Shown: piece after piece, positions 42,572 to 52,108 of the stretch
Layout: every line of letters begins with the position of its first letter
Numbering within the stretch: position 1 is the first letter of the stretch
NCBI GenBank assembly: GCA_905215325.1
Contig: CAJMPP010000001.1
Span: forward strand, 62,001-126,000
DNA: 64,000 nucleotides
Direction of reading: 5' to 3'
Source: an uncultured bacterium
Lineage (GTDB): Bacteria > Actinomycetota > Coriobacteriia > Coriobacteriales > Eggerthellaceae
The notes under the pieces: generated by a model
Database searches by the model: none
What the model was told of the DNA's origin: nothing
What the model saw: only the letters and a program-made list of their open reading frames with translations
Program-made: the position numbers and the translations under genes

Positions 42572-45500
42572 CTACTCCCCTTCCTTCATGGCATCGAATG
42601 CGATCTGCAGCGCTTCCTCGTGCGACTTGCCGTGCGCCTCGGCGTCGGCAACCACGTTCATCACGCGCTCGTAGTCGCGCGGAATCACTTTCACGAAATG
42701 ACGCTTCAACGTGTTGAACTGGTAAAACAGCTTGATACCGCGCGGGCTTTGCGTGCGCTCGGCGTGCTCCTCGATCAGACTGCGAATCAGCTCGGCCTCG
42801 TCGGCGGAAGGCTCGCACAGGCGCACCATATCCTGGTTGCAGTTGGCGGCCAGCGTGCCGAACTTGTCGTACACGTAGGCCACGCCGCCGGACATGCCGG
42901 CCGCGAAGTTCGGCCCGACCTCGCCCAAGATCAGCGCCACGCCACCGGTCATGTACTCGCAGCCGTGGTTGCCCACGCCCTCCACCACCACGGTGGCGCC
43001 GGAGTTGCGCACGGCGAAGCGCTGGCCGGACAGGCCGTTGACGAAGCCCTTGCCGCTGGTGGCGCCGTAGAACGCCACGTTGCCAACGACCACGTTCTCG
43101 TCGAACTTGTACGTGGCCGTCTCAGGCGGGCGCACCGTCAGGATGCCGCCGGACAGGCCCTTGCCGAAGTAGCCGTTGGCGTCGCCGGTGATGTTCAGCG
43201 TCACGCCGCGGGGCAGAAACGCTCCGAAGCTCTGACCGCCGGAGCCGTCGCAGTCCACGGTGATGGACCCCTCGGGCAGGCCCTCGGGGTGCTGACGCGT
43301 CACCTGGCCGCCCAACATGGTACCCACGCAACGGTTCACGTTGTCGATGTCGGCGCGGAATCGGATGGGTTCCAGGTGGTCGCGTGCGCTGGCCGTGTAC
43401 GGGATGAACAGCGTGGCGTCGAGCGACTTGTCAAGCTGGCAATCCGCTGCCATGGACGGCAGGAAGTGACGCACGTCGGCCCCGGGGATGGCGCGGCCGA
43501 ACTCGCAGGTCGCAGGAGCCAGCATGTCGGACAGGTCCATCTCGTTGGCCTTCCAGTTGCCGGGCACCTCCACCTGGCGCAGGCATTCGGGATGGCCGAC
43601 CATCTCGTCGACGGTGCGGAAGCCCAGCTCGGCCATGACCTCGCGCAGCTCCTCGGCCACGAACATCATGAAGTTCACCACGTACTCGGGCTTACCGGCG
43701 AAGCAGCCGCGCAGCTTGCAGTTCTGCGTGGCGATGCCAACCGGGCAGGTGTCCTGCTGGCAATCGCGCTGCATCATGCAGCCCATGGCCACCAGCGGCA
43801 TGGTGGCGAAGCCGAATTCCTCGGCACCCAGCAAGCACGCCATGGCCACGTCGCGGCCGCACATGAGCTTGCCATCGGTTTCCACCACCACGCGGCTGCG
43901 CAGGCCGTTGCGCAGAAGCGTCTGCTGCGTCTCGGCCAGGCCGATCTCGAACGGGATGCCCGCATGGTAGATGGAGTCGCGCGGGGCCGCGCCCGTGCCG
44001 CCGTTGTGGCCGGAGATGGTGATCTTGTCCGCACCGCCCTTCGCCACGCCGGTGGCGATGGTGCCCACACCCGCCAGCGCGCACAGCTTCACGGACACGC
44101 GCGCATCGGGGTTGGCATTCTTCAGGTCGAAGATGAGCTCCGCCAGATCCTCGATGGAGTAGATGTCATGGTGCGGCGGCGGGGAGATCAGGCCCACGCC
44201 CGGCGTGGAGCGGCGAACCTCCGCGATCCACGGGTACACCTTCTTGCCGGGCAGATGGCCGCCTTCGCCGGGTTTTGCGCCCTGGGCCATCTTGATCTGA
44301 ATCTCGATGGCGCTCGACAGATAACGGCTGGTCACGCCGAAGCGGCCCGACGCCACCTGCTTGATGGCGCTGCACTTGCTGTCGCCGTTGGCAAGCGGCG
44401 TCTCGCGCGCCGGGTCCTCGCCGCCCTCGCCGGTGTTGCTGCGCCCGCCCAGGCGGTTCATGGCGATGGCCAGGCACTCGTGCGCCTCTTTGGAGATGGA
44501 GCCGTAGCTCATGGCGCCGGTGTTGAAGCGCTTGACGATCTCGCTCGCAGGCTCGACCTCCTCAAGCGGCACCGGCTGGCGCCCCGGCACGAAGTCCATG
44601 AGGTCGCGCAGCGTGACCGCACGCCCGGGCACGTGGCACGCGGCGCTATACTCGCGGAACATACCGTAGTCGCCCTCACGGCATGCGCGTTGCAGCAGGT
44701 AGATGGTCTGCGGGTTGATCAGGTGCTCTTCACCCCCAAGCGGGCGCCATGCGGTGACGCCGAGCGTGGGAAGCTGCTCGGGCGAGGGGCTCTTCTCCAG
44801 GGCCAAGGCGCTGTCGTAGCGCTCGTTGAGCTCGCGCTGCACGCCGACGGCATCCAGGCCGCCGATGCGCGTGGAGGTGTGCGTGAAGTACTTCTCCACC
44901 AGAGAATCGTCCAAGCCCAAGATCTCGAAGATCTGCGCGCTGTGGTAGCCCTGCATCGTGGAGATGCCCATCTTCGACATGATGGAGGTGATGCCGGCCA
45001 CAACGGCACGGTCATAGTTGGCCACGGCCTCATCGCCCGGGATGGAGATCTCGCCGCGCTCGCACAGGTCGCGGATGCACTCGTGGGCGGCATACGGGTA
45101 GATGCCCGAGGCGGAATAACCCACCAAGCAGGCGAAATCGTGCGCGCGCATCGCGTCGCCGGTCTCGACGATCAGGTCGGCATCGGTACGCAGGCCCACA
45201 ACGATCAGGTGGTTGTGCACGGCCGCCAGCGACAGCAAGCTGGGGATGGGCACTTCGCCTTCCGCCGTGCGGTCGGTCAGCACGACCAGGTTCACGCCAT
45301 CGCGCACCGCCTGCTCGATGTTAACGCACAGCTCGTCGAGCGCCGCCTCGAGCGCGCCCTCGGCGGCATCGCGGTCGTAGGCGCACGCGAAGCGTTGCGT
45401 CTTGAAGCCGACGCGGTCGATGGCGCACAGGCGGTCGAACTCGTCATGTGTGAGCATGGGGCTTTCCAGGCGCACCAGGCGGCACGTGTCGCGGCAATCC

Positions 45501-47290
45501 TCGAGCATGTTGCCGTGGTTGCCCACGTAAAGCACGCTGCTGGTGACGAAGCTTTCGCGCAGCGCATCGATCGGCGGGTTCGTGACCTGGGCGAACAACT
45601 GGTTGAAGTAATCGAAGAAGCTGCGCTGGCGCTTCGACAGGCACGCCAACGGGGCGTCGATGCCCATGGAGGCCAGCGGCACCTTGCCCTGCTCGGCCAT
45701 GGGGCGCACCAGTTCCTGCACGTCGTCGTAGTGGTAGCCCAGCTTTGCCAAACGGCGCGTGAAGCCCACGTTCGCATCGCGCTCGACAGGCAGCTTGCCG
45801 AGCGTCGGGGACTCCAGGTCGTCGACCGCCAGCGTCTCCTCGTCCAGCCAATCGCGGTACGGCTTCTCGTTGGCGTAACGGTTGCGGATCTCGTCGTTCC
45901 AGATGACGCGGCCCTGGCCCGGATCCACCTCGAGCATCTCGCCGGGGCCCAGGCAGCCAGCCTGCAGCACGTTGGCCGGGTCGACGTCGATGGTGCCAAC
46001 CTCCGACGATAGGATCAGCCAGTCGTCACGGGTGACGTAGTAGCGCGCCGGGCGCAGGCCGTTGCGGTCGAGCGCGGCGCCGAGCATGCGTCCGTCGGTG
46101 AACGCGATGGCCGCCGGGCCGTCCCACGGCTCCATGAGCATGGACTGGTACGCGTCGTAGGCGCGACGTTTGTCGGAGATGCGGTCGTTGTGGTCCCACG
46201 GCTCGGGGATCATCATGGTGACGGCGCGGTCGAGCGGACGGCCGTTCATGGTCAAAAACTCCAGCACGTTGTCCAAAATAGCCGAGTCCGAGCCCTCGCG
46301 GTTGATGATCGGCAGCACTTGCCGCAGGTCGTCGCCCAGCGCCGGGCTGTACAGCTTCGGCTCGCGAGCCCGTGTCCAGCTGATGTTGCCGCGCAGCGTG
46401 TTGATCTCGCCGTTATGGATGATGTAACGGTTCGGATGCGCGCGCTCCCAGCTGGGCGTGGTGTTCGTGGAATAGCGCGAATGCACGAGCGCCAGGCTGG
46501 TCTCCACCGCCGCGTCGTTGAGGTCGGTGAAGAAGCGGCGCATCTGCGTTGCCACGAGCATGCCCTTGTACACGATGGTGCGCGACGACATGGAGCACAC
46601 GTAGAAGATCTTGCCCGCAAGCGCCGGGTTGGCATCGGCGGCGCGCTCGATGGTGCGGCGGCACACGTACAGCTTGCGCTCGAACGCCTGACCTGCGTCA
46701 ACGTCGGCGGGGCGGCGCAGGAACGCCTGCAGGATGGTAGGCATGCACGCCTGCGCGGTGGAGCCGAGGTCGTGCGGATCGACGGGCACCTCGCGCCAGA
46801 ACATCAGCGGGATGCCGCACTTCGCGCAGCCCTCCTCGAACGTGCGCTTCGCGTCGCGGACGCCCGTGGGATCGTCGTGCGGGAAGAAGAGCATGGCCAC
46901 GCCGTAATCGCCCTCGTCGGGCAAAAGCTGGCCTTCCTTCTGGGCTTCCTTGCGGAAGAAGCGGTGCGGGATCTGGAACAGCACGCCGGCGCCGTCGCCG
47001 GTGTTGCGCTCCAAGCCGGTGCCGCCGCGATGCTCGAGGTTCACGAGCACAGAGAGCGCGTCGTCGAGCATGGCATGGCTGCGCTGCCCCTTCAGATGGG
47101 CAAGCGCGCCGATGCCGCACGCGTCATGTTCGTAGCCGAATCGATACAGGCCGGGCTTGCGCGCTGCGGTTGCCGCGGGTGCGGCATGCGCGCAACCGAC
47201 CGTTTCTTTCGCGCATTGCGCGCCGGTGAAACCAGCGGCCGCCCCCGTTTCGCGGGCTGCCTCGGCTTGTTCGGTATGTTCAGCGTTCAT
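42572..47290 (-). CDS. gltB: Glutamate synthase large (alpha) subunit
   Basis: GltB makes two glutamates from glutamine and 2-oxoglutarate. The 1572-residue precursor has the class II amidase domain whose nucleophile is Cys58 in HDACGIGALAHLKG, so the first 57 residues should be cleaved. The central and FMN-binding synthase domains follow (GEGGEDPARE, KPGEGGHLPG, SGHNGGTGA), then the 3Fe-4S cysteines (CMMQRDCQQDTCPVG) and the C-terminal beta-helix. GAAGGACC precedes the ATG at 47288-47290. It forms an operon with gltD. Confidence 0.97.
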   Translation of the reverse strand: MNAEHTEQAEAARETGAAAGFTGAQCAKETVGCAHAAPAATAARKPGLYRFGYEHDACGIGALAHLKGQRSHAMLDDALSVLVNLEHRGGTGLERNTGDGAGVLFQIPHRFFRKEAQKEGQLLPDEGDYGVAMLFFPHDDPTGVRDAKRTFEEGCAKCGIPLMFWREVPVDPHDLGSTAQACMPTILQAFLRRPADVDAGQAFERKLYVCRRTIERAADANPALAGKIFYVCSMSSRTIVYKGMLVATQMRRFFTDLNDAAVETSLALVHSRYSTNTTPSWERAHPNRYIIHNGEINTLRGNISWTRAREPKLYSPALGDDLRQVLPIINREGSDSAILDNVLEFLTMNGRPLDRAVTMMIPEPWDHNDRISDKRRAYDAYQSMLMEPWDGPAAIAFTDGRMLGAALDRNGLRPARYYVTRDDWLILSSEVGTIDVDPANVLQAGCLGPGEMLEVDPGQGRVIWNDEIRNRYANEKPYRDWLDEETLAVDDLESPTLGKLPVERDANVGFTRRLAKLGYHYDDVQELVRPMAEQGKVPLASMGIDAPLACLSKRQRSFFDYFNQLFAQVTNPPIDALRESFVTSSVLYVGNHGNMLEDCRDTCRLVRLESPMLTHDEFDRLCAIDRVGFKTQRFACAYDRDAAEGALEAALDELCVNIEQAVRDGVNLVVLTDRTAEGEVPIPSLLSLAAVHNHLIVVGLRTDADLIVETGDAMRAHDFACLVGYSASGIYPYAAHECIRDLCERGEISIPGDEAVANYDRAVVAGITSIMSKMGISTMQGYHSAQIFEILGLDDSLVEKYFTHTSTRIGGLDAVGVQRELNERYDSALALEKSPSPEQLPTLGVTAWRPLGGEEHLINPQTIYLLQRACREGDYGMFREYSAACHVPGRAVTLRDLMDFVPGRQPVPLEEVEPASEIVKRFNTGAMSYGSISKEAHECLAIAMNRLGGRSNTGEGGEDPARETPLANGDSKCSAIKQVASGRFGVTSRYLSSAIEIQIKMAQGAKPGEGGHLPGKKVYPWIAEVRRSTPGVGLISPPPHHDIYSIEDLAELIFDLKNANPDARVSVKLCALAGVGTIATGVAKGGADKITISGHNGGTGAAPRDSIYHAGIPFEIGLAETQQTLLRNGLRSRVVVETDGKLMCGRDVAMACLLGAEEFGFATMPLVAMGCMMQRDCQQDTCPVGIATQNCKLRGCFAGKPEYVVNFMMFVAEELREVMAELGFRTVDEMVGHPECLRQVEVPGNWKANEMDLSDMLAPATCEFGRAIPGADVRHFLPSMAADCQLDKSLDATLFIPYTASARDHLEPIRFRADIDNVNRCVGTMLGGQVTRQHPEGLPEGSITVDCDGSGGQSFGAFLPRGVTLNITGDANGYFGKGLSGGILTVRPPETATYKFDENVVVGNVAFYGATSGKGFVNGLSGQRFAVRNSGATVVVEGVGNHGCEYMTGGVALILGEVGPNFAAGMSGGVAYVYDKFGTLAANCNQDMVRLCEPSADEAELIRSLIEEHAERTQSPRGIKLFYQFNTLKRHFVKVIPRDYERVMNVVADAEAHGKSHEEALQIAFDAMKEGE

Positions 47291-47547
47291 ATGCGGTCCT
47301 TCGTCTGGATGAAAAGGCCGCCGGAGAACGTAAGCGGCCCGCATTCAGTGTGCAGGCCGCGTGTTACGCAAGCGTTTCCGCCGGTACGGTTAACCAGCTG
47401 GAAACAGCATCGTTCGAAACCGGAAACATGAGGGGGGCGCCCGGCGTCGGATGCCCGCCGCCGAAAAAGGCGAGCACCCCTCTTCCGAAAGCATGCGCAC
47501 GTGTCATATCATGTGCGCAACGTTTTCACCTTCGGGGAGGAGCCCCT

Positions 47548-49950
47548 ATGACAAGCTTCGACGCTCGACCCGCCGGGAACGGCTTCACCCGCCGCACCAT
47601 GATCAAAACGTCCGCCGTGCTCATCGGCTCATACGCGCTCGGTTTCACCGGCGTCGCCTCGCTCGGGTGCAGCGCGGACAACAGCGGCGGCAACGCTTCC
47701 TCAAACGACTCCGACCAGGTCTTGCTGCACGTTGACGACCAGCGTTTCTTCATCAACGGCGACGCTGCGGGGACCGCGTTCTCGGGCGCGGCGCTCTCCC
47801 TGGTCCCGAACCTTGCCGACGGGACCATAGCGCTCTGCTACCGCAACAGCGAAAACCCCGACCCTTGCTGCATGACGCTGGCGCCGCTTGGGTCCCCTGT
47901 CATCGTGACGGGAACGCTGCGCATGCTCAACGTCGACGGCGTGAACTCCGACGGCGTCGTTTCCATCCAGCCCGATGCGGCCATCGGCGTTTTGAGCCTC
48001 GGCTCGATCAAGACCGCCGACATCGAAGGGTCGGTCGACCACCTCATCGTCGTCGGCAAAAGCGATGCCATCGCGCACGACGGCGCGCGCATCGGGCAAG
48101 CGACGCTAGGCGATTCGTACGCCGACCTGGTCATCAATGCAAACAGCTCTGTGGGCGGCGTCGACGCGCCCTTCGAGGCCCAGGTGTCCGGCGAAGGCTC
48201 CGGCAGCGCGCACGTGACCGTCACCGGCGACGAAGGCGCCGCCGAGCAGCGCCACGGCATGCTGCTCGAGGCCGCCAACGACGATGCGGCCTGGGAAAAC
48301 GCCGTCGCCGTCTTGGCCGGCGCCGCAACCGCCCAGCAGGCGAAGGCGCCCGCCGGCAGCGGCGCCGCCCCTGCAACCGCCAGCACCGCCGCCTCCGCAA
48401 GGGCCAACGGCGCTGCTTCCGCAACCACCGGCACCGCCGCCTCCTCCTTCGCCAACCCCTTCGCTCCTCAAACCGCCTATGCGGACGAGGCTGCAAGCGA
48501 CGCCGTCATCGACACGGAGGATACGGCCGACGACGACAACGACGAGAATCTGCTGTCCTTCACGCCCGGGGAGCCCCTGGAAACCGACAGCGAGCCCGAC
48601 GACAGCGCATCCGATGAGCAACCGGCCGAGGACTTCCAGCAAGACGTTGCCACGCTGGGCGCGGAAGACCCCGCCCCCGAAGCCGACATCGCGCTCGAGG
48701 CCATCGACCTGCTGATCGCCGGCCTGAAGTTCGTCGGCGAACAGGCGGCGGGGCGCGCCTTCGAGTATGGAAGCTCGTCGCTGCTCGAGCTGGTGTTCGG
48801 CGGCAACGATGAGTCGGCGCAGATCATCGCGAAGCTTACCGAGATCCAAGGGCAGCTCGACGACATCGAGCGCAAGATCGCGCAGGTCATAGCCCAATTC
48901 GACAAGCAGGCATGCTACCTGCAGGTAAACAATTACCTTAGCAAGTTCTCCGCCGAGATGCGGTGGGACCTCTCGAAGCTCCGTAGCATGACGGAGTCCA
49001 TCGACGCGCTGCCCGACGGGGATGAGAAGGAAGCTCGCCGCAAGGAGTTCGCCGAGAACCTGTACTCGAACCCCCGCTACCAGGTATGCGGCAGATACGT
49101 TTACGACATGGCCGGCGTCCTGGGCAACGAGATCATGCAGTGCTACACCGGCACGAACAAGAACCTGTTCGGCGCGTTCGACGAGCTCATGGTGCTGAGT
49201 TACAAATGGGAGCACCACGGATACGAGATGCGCGCCAACTTCCAAAGCTCAGTGCTGTCGAACTTCATGGCGCTCATCGACTATTCGACGTTCTGCCTCA
49301 ACGAGCACTACCTTGCCATCAAAGACGACCCCAAGAAGAAGACCGAGCTTGCCGAGTGGCTGGGCTTTTGGAAGGGCCTGTTCGGAACCGCCACGCTGCC
49401 CGAGACGGCGCTGGCCCTGCTTGCCGAAGACGACGACGCCGACGGCGCCGCTACAGGCGTCGCCAACGAGGTTGCGGCGATGGCCACCGCGCAAAAGCTG
49501 GTGAAACGGGCCGACAACATCCGCTACTACCAGGTGCCGGGGCATCAGGTGCAGATCGCCGCCAACGCCGCGAACGTGCGCACAACCCAGGACGGCGGCC
49601 TGAAGCAGACGCAGCTCATGAGAGATTCCGCAGGTCATTGCGTGCTCACACAAGACCAGCTGGTCAACATGTACCTTGACTACGACAAGAAGAAGACGCT
49701 CACGGACATCCTGTTCGGCGAAGGCGAGGGCAACCTTGCCGCGCCGCGCAACACGGGGGTGCCCTTCGTTGCCTATCAGCTGCCGCTTATCGATGAACGC
49801 CAGATGAAGCATCCGTCGCATCTCTATCGCCATAAATACTATGCGCCCATCGTGAACAACGACGGGACGACCGGCCGCGCATATGTGGCGTTACACGACA
49901 ACGGCAAGCGCATATTCAACTTCACGGGCATCGCCGTGTACCGCGCGTAG
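47548..49950 (+). CDS. Large Tat-exported protein of unknown function
   Basis: An 800-residue protein I do not recognise. FTRRTMIKTSAVLIGSYALG is a twin-arginine signal (Arg15, Arg16), with Cys41 close to a lipobox-like site. Residues about 60-250 are Gly/Val/Asp-rich, beta-strand-like. An Ala/Thr/Asp/Glu linker (about 260-380) follows. From about residue 385 a helical domain starts (IIAKLTEIQGQLDDIERKIA), resembling the helical part of pore-forming or binding toxins; this is a weak likeness. The C-terminal 120 residues look like a small folded domain. GGGGAGGAGCC precedes the ATG at 47548. It is divergent from gltB. Confidence 0.8.
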   Translation: MTSFDARPAGNGFTRRTMIKTSAVLIGSYALGFTGVASLGCSADNSGGNASSNDSDQVLLHVDDQRFFINGDAAGTAFSGAALSLVPNLADGTIALCYRNSENPDPCCMTLAPLGSPVIVTGTLRMLNVDGVNSDGVVSIQPDAAIGVLSLGSIKTADIEGSVDHLIVVGKSDAIAHDGARIGQATLGDSYADLVINANSSVGGVDAPFEAQVSGEGSGSAHVTVTGDEGAAEQRHGMLLEAANDDAAWENAVAVLAGAATAQQAKAPAGSGAAPATASTAASARANGAASATTGTAASSFANPFAPQTAYADEAASDAVIDTEDTADDDNDENLLSFTPGEPLETDSEPDDSASDEQPAEDFQQDVATLGAEDPAPEADIALEAIDLLIAGLKFVGEQAAGRAFEYGSSSLLELVFGGNDESAQIIAKLTEIQGQLDDIERKIAQVIAQFDKQACYLQVNNYLSKFSAEMRWDLSKLRSMTESIDALPDGDEKEARRKEFAENLYSNPRYQVCGRYVYDMAGVLGNEIMQCYTGTNKNLFGAFDELMVLSYKWEHHGYEMRANFQSSVLSNFMALIDYSTFCLNEHYLAIKDDPKKKTELAEWLGFWKGLFGTATLPETALALLAEDDDADGAATGVANEVAAMATAQKLVKRADNIRYYQVPGHQVQIAANAANVRTTQDGGLKQTQLMRDSAGHCVLTQDQLVNMYLDYDKKKTLTDILFGEGEGNLAAPRNTGVPFVAYQLPLIDERQMKHPSHLYRHKYYAPIVNNDGTTGRAYVALHDNGKRIFNFTGIAVYRA

Positions 49951-50301
49951 ACGGCTCGCGCGCCGGGGCGTAAGCGGCGCGGGCGCGGACGGTACTGGCG
50001 CGGAAGCTGGCGACGCGAACACGAACGGCGCCAGCGCGGGCATGGGCGGTGCTAACGCGGTTGCGGGCGACATGAGCGCGAACACGAGCGAGCGACAACC
50101 ACCCCACCGCTCTCGAAGCCCCGCGCCAAGCGCGATCGCAACGGACGCGAGGCGCGGGTGCGGGCGGTGCGGTTGCGGGCGGCGCTAGCACAGATGCTGG
50201 CGATGCGAACACGGGAGGCGCCAGCGCGGATGTGGGCGATGTCAACACGCTCTCCCGCTAACTTCACGCATGACGCCCTGCGCAAAAACGCAAGCATAAC
50301 G
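49951..50301. repeat. Degenerate GC-rich Gly/Ala-coding repeat region
   Basis: Two blocks (49965-50085 and 50155-50262) resemble each other, with GCGAACACG and GGCGCCAGCGCGG. In the plus strand they read as Gly/Ala/Asp/Asn repeats such as GDANTNGASAG and GDANTGGASAD, but in different frames, so it is not one gene now. It may be a decayed tail of the Tat protein gene. Confidence 0.5.
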
Positions 50302-50342
50302 AATGCGGCGCGCACCCGAGCTCGGGCGCGCGCCGCTTGCAT
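50302..50342 (-). terminator. Bidirectional hairpin after tlyA
   Basis: AATGCGGCGCGC and GCGCGCCGCTTGCATT pair around CCCGAGCTCGGG, itself a palindrome. It directly abuts the tlyA stop. Confidence 0.6.
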
Positions 50343-51086
50343 TTACCCCCGAAAAACTGCGCGGACCAGGTACTCCACGTTGCCCTGCGTGCCGGTGATG
50401 GGGCTTTCGGTGACGCCCGTGCATTCGAAGCCGGCGGCTTCCAGGGCCGCGCGCACCTCGTCGACCGTACGCAGGCGCACGGCCTCGTCGCGCACGATGC
50501 CGTGATCGGTTTCGTCGTGCTGGCTTTCGAACTGGGGCTTGATCAGGCCGATGAAGATGGTGCCCGCCTGCGCGAAGCGCGCAAACGTAGGCGCCAGGGC
50601 CGCCAGGCCGATGAAGCTGAGATCGGCCACCAGCAGATCGAACGGCGCGCCCAGCTCGGCAGGGTCGGCCAGCTTTATGTTGGTGCGCTCGAACACCGTC
50701 ACGCGCGGGTCTTGGCGCAGCTTCCACGCCAGCTGCCCGTAGTTCACATCCACGCACGCCACGCTGCCGGCGCCGGCCTGCAGCAGGCAATCGGAGAAGC
50801 CGCCCGTCGAGCTGCCGATATCCATGCAGCGCATGCCCAAGACGTCCTGTCCGAACGCATCGAGCGCGCCCTGCAGCTTATGTCCGCCGCGCGAGACGAA
50901 CTTCTTGCGGCCCTTCACCACGATGTCGGCATCGGGCGCAACCTTGATGGCCGCGCTAGCGACGTACACGTCGTCCACCTTCACCTCGTGCGCCAAAACG
51001 GCACGCAGCACGGTGCCGGCATCGGGGAACACCCCTTGCTCGACCAGCAGCTCATCCAAGCGTATCTTTTTCGGTTTCTTAGTCAT
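50343..51086 (-). CDS. tlyA: TlyA-family rRNA 2'-O-methyltransferase
   Basis: A 247-residue protein with an S4 RNA-binding domain (about residues 5-65) and an FtsJ-type methyltransferase domain (MDIGSSTGGFSDCLLQAG). TlyA methylates ribose of rRNA cytidines. The start codon is uncertain: ATG 51086 or 51095. TATAAT at 51094-51099 puts transcription start at or next to ATG 51086, suggesting a leaderless mRNA. No ribosome site is seen. Confidence 0.92.
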   Translation of the reverse strand: MTKKPKKIRLDELLVEQGVFPDAGTVLRAVLAHEVKVDDVYVASAAIKVAPDADIVVKGRKKFVSRGGHKLQGALDAFGQDVLGMRCMDIGSSTGGFSDCLLQAGAGSVACVDVNYGQLAWKLRQDPRVTVFERTNIKLADPAELGAPFDLLVADLSFIGLAALAPTFARFAQAGTIFIGLIKPQFESQHDETDHGIVRDEAVRLRTVDEVRAALEAAGFECTGVTESPITGTQGNVEYLVRAVFRG

Positions 51087-51121
51087 GCGGCCCATTATAG
51101 CGAAAGACCTCGTCAACCCCA

Positions 51122-51372
51122 CAGGCAAACGCACCACCGCAGCAAAGCAAATTGAAAAGCGACAAGAAGAAATGCACAGGCAACGCCGCAGCCTGCCCTA
51201 CAGAAGCAAACGCCAGCGCAATCCTTTTAGCAGCATGCCCGCAGAGACAAACACTGGAGCAATTCCCTTTAGCAACATGCAAACTACTGCTTGGCCAAAC
51301 GCCAGCGCAATCCCCTTAGCAGCGTGCCCCACAGAAGCAAACGCCAACGCGATTCTCTTGGCATCTTGCAAG
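51122..51372. repeat. Degenerate 41-48-bp tandem repeats
   Basis: Units starting AAACGCCAGCGCAATCC and then TTTAGCAGC, with spacing of 41, 48 and 42 bases (51206, 51247, 51295, 51337), plus weaker traces to the left from 51122. At least four copies. No gene. Confidence 0.75.
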
Positions 51373-51427
51373 CCGCCGCTTTGACAAGACCAGCGCTCCC
51401 CACGTGCAGGCAAAATCAAACGCGTCC

Positions 51428-51871
51428 GCGAATAATCGTTCGTTTTGGCCCCCGACATTCCGGCGCGCCAACCTTCGCAATCGTAGACTGCAAATAATCG
51501 CGCGTTTTGGTCCCCCTTGGACAGAATGCGCGATTATTCGCCATCAGCAGATCCAAAAGCCCCTCAAACCATCGCTGAGACTGAGGGAATTGGACATTTT
51601 CGACGATAGCTTGCCGTTTTGAGCCCCGCACCGTATTTGCGAGGCCCCGAGCATGCGAATAATCGCATGTTTTGGCCTCCCCTGGACAGAACGGACGATT
51701 ATTCGCAGTCGGCAGGTCCGAAAGCCCCTCAAACCATCGCTGAGCGTGAGCGAATTGGACATTCTTGACGAATGTTCGCAATTTCGAGCCCCGCACCGCC
51801 TTTGCGAGGCTCCGAGTGTGCGAATAATCGTTCAATTTGTCCCCAGACGGCCAAAACATGCGATTATTCGC
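51428..51871. repeat. 165-bp tandem repeats with a GCGAATAATCG hairpin
   Basis: GCGAATAATCG occurs at 51428, 51490 (one change), 51655 and 51820; its inverse CGATTATTCGC at 51531, 51696 and 51861. The three pairs are exactly 165 bases apart and each pair has a 30-base loop. The 114-base stretch between is also conserved. About 2.3 full units. Confidence 0.93.
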
Positions 51872-51888
51872 ACCTGCCATGACTAATA

Positions 51889-51928
51889 CCAGCCAGCGCC
51901 AGCCAATGCCAACCAGTGCCGGCCAATA
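51889..51928. repeat. Four tandem 10-bp units
   Basis: CCAGCCAGCG and three near copies (CCAGCCAATG, CCAACCAGTG, CCGGCCAATA) in direct succession. Confidence 0.8.
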
Positions 51929-52041
51929 GCCGATCACGCTCGACTCATCGCAAGCAACAAAGCCCGTTCGCCTAGCGCAAAAGCGAGAGCGCCGCCGACC
52001 GCGCGACCAACTACCCCTTTGCACACATCGCTTTTGCGCAC

Positions 52042-52084
52042 GCAAACAATAAACGCCCGACAAGCCAGAAGCCTGTCGGGCGTT
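52042..52084 (-). terminator. Distal terminator of asd
   Basis: AACGCCCGACA and TGTCGGGCGTT are an 11-bp pair with a loop of 11, followed on the minus strand by TATTGTTTGCG. It lies 415 bases after the asd stop, so the mRNA would include the whole repeat array. Confidence 0.8.
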
Positions 52085-52108
52085 CGTGAGTTTTTCGCTC
52101 CCAGACGT

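Noticed and set aside
41012..46012. 1666-codon plus-strand frame opposite gltB-gltD
   Set aside because: Shadow frame; the minus strand carries complete glutamate synthase motifs.
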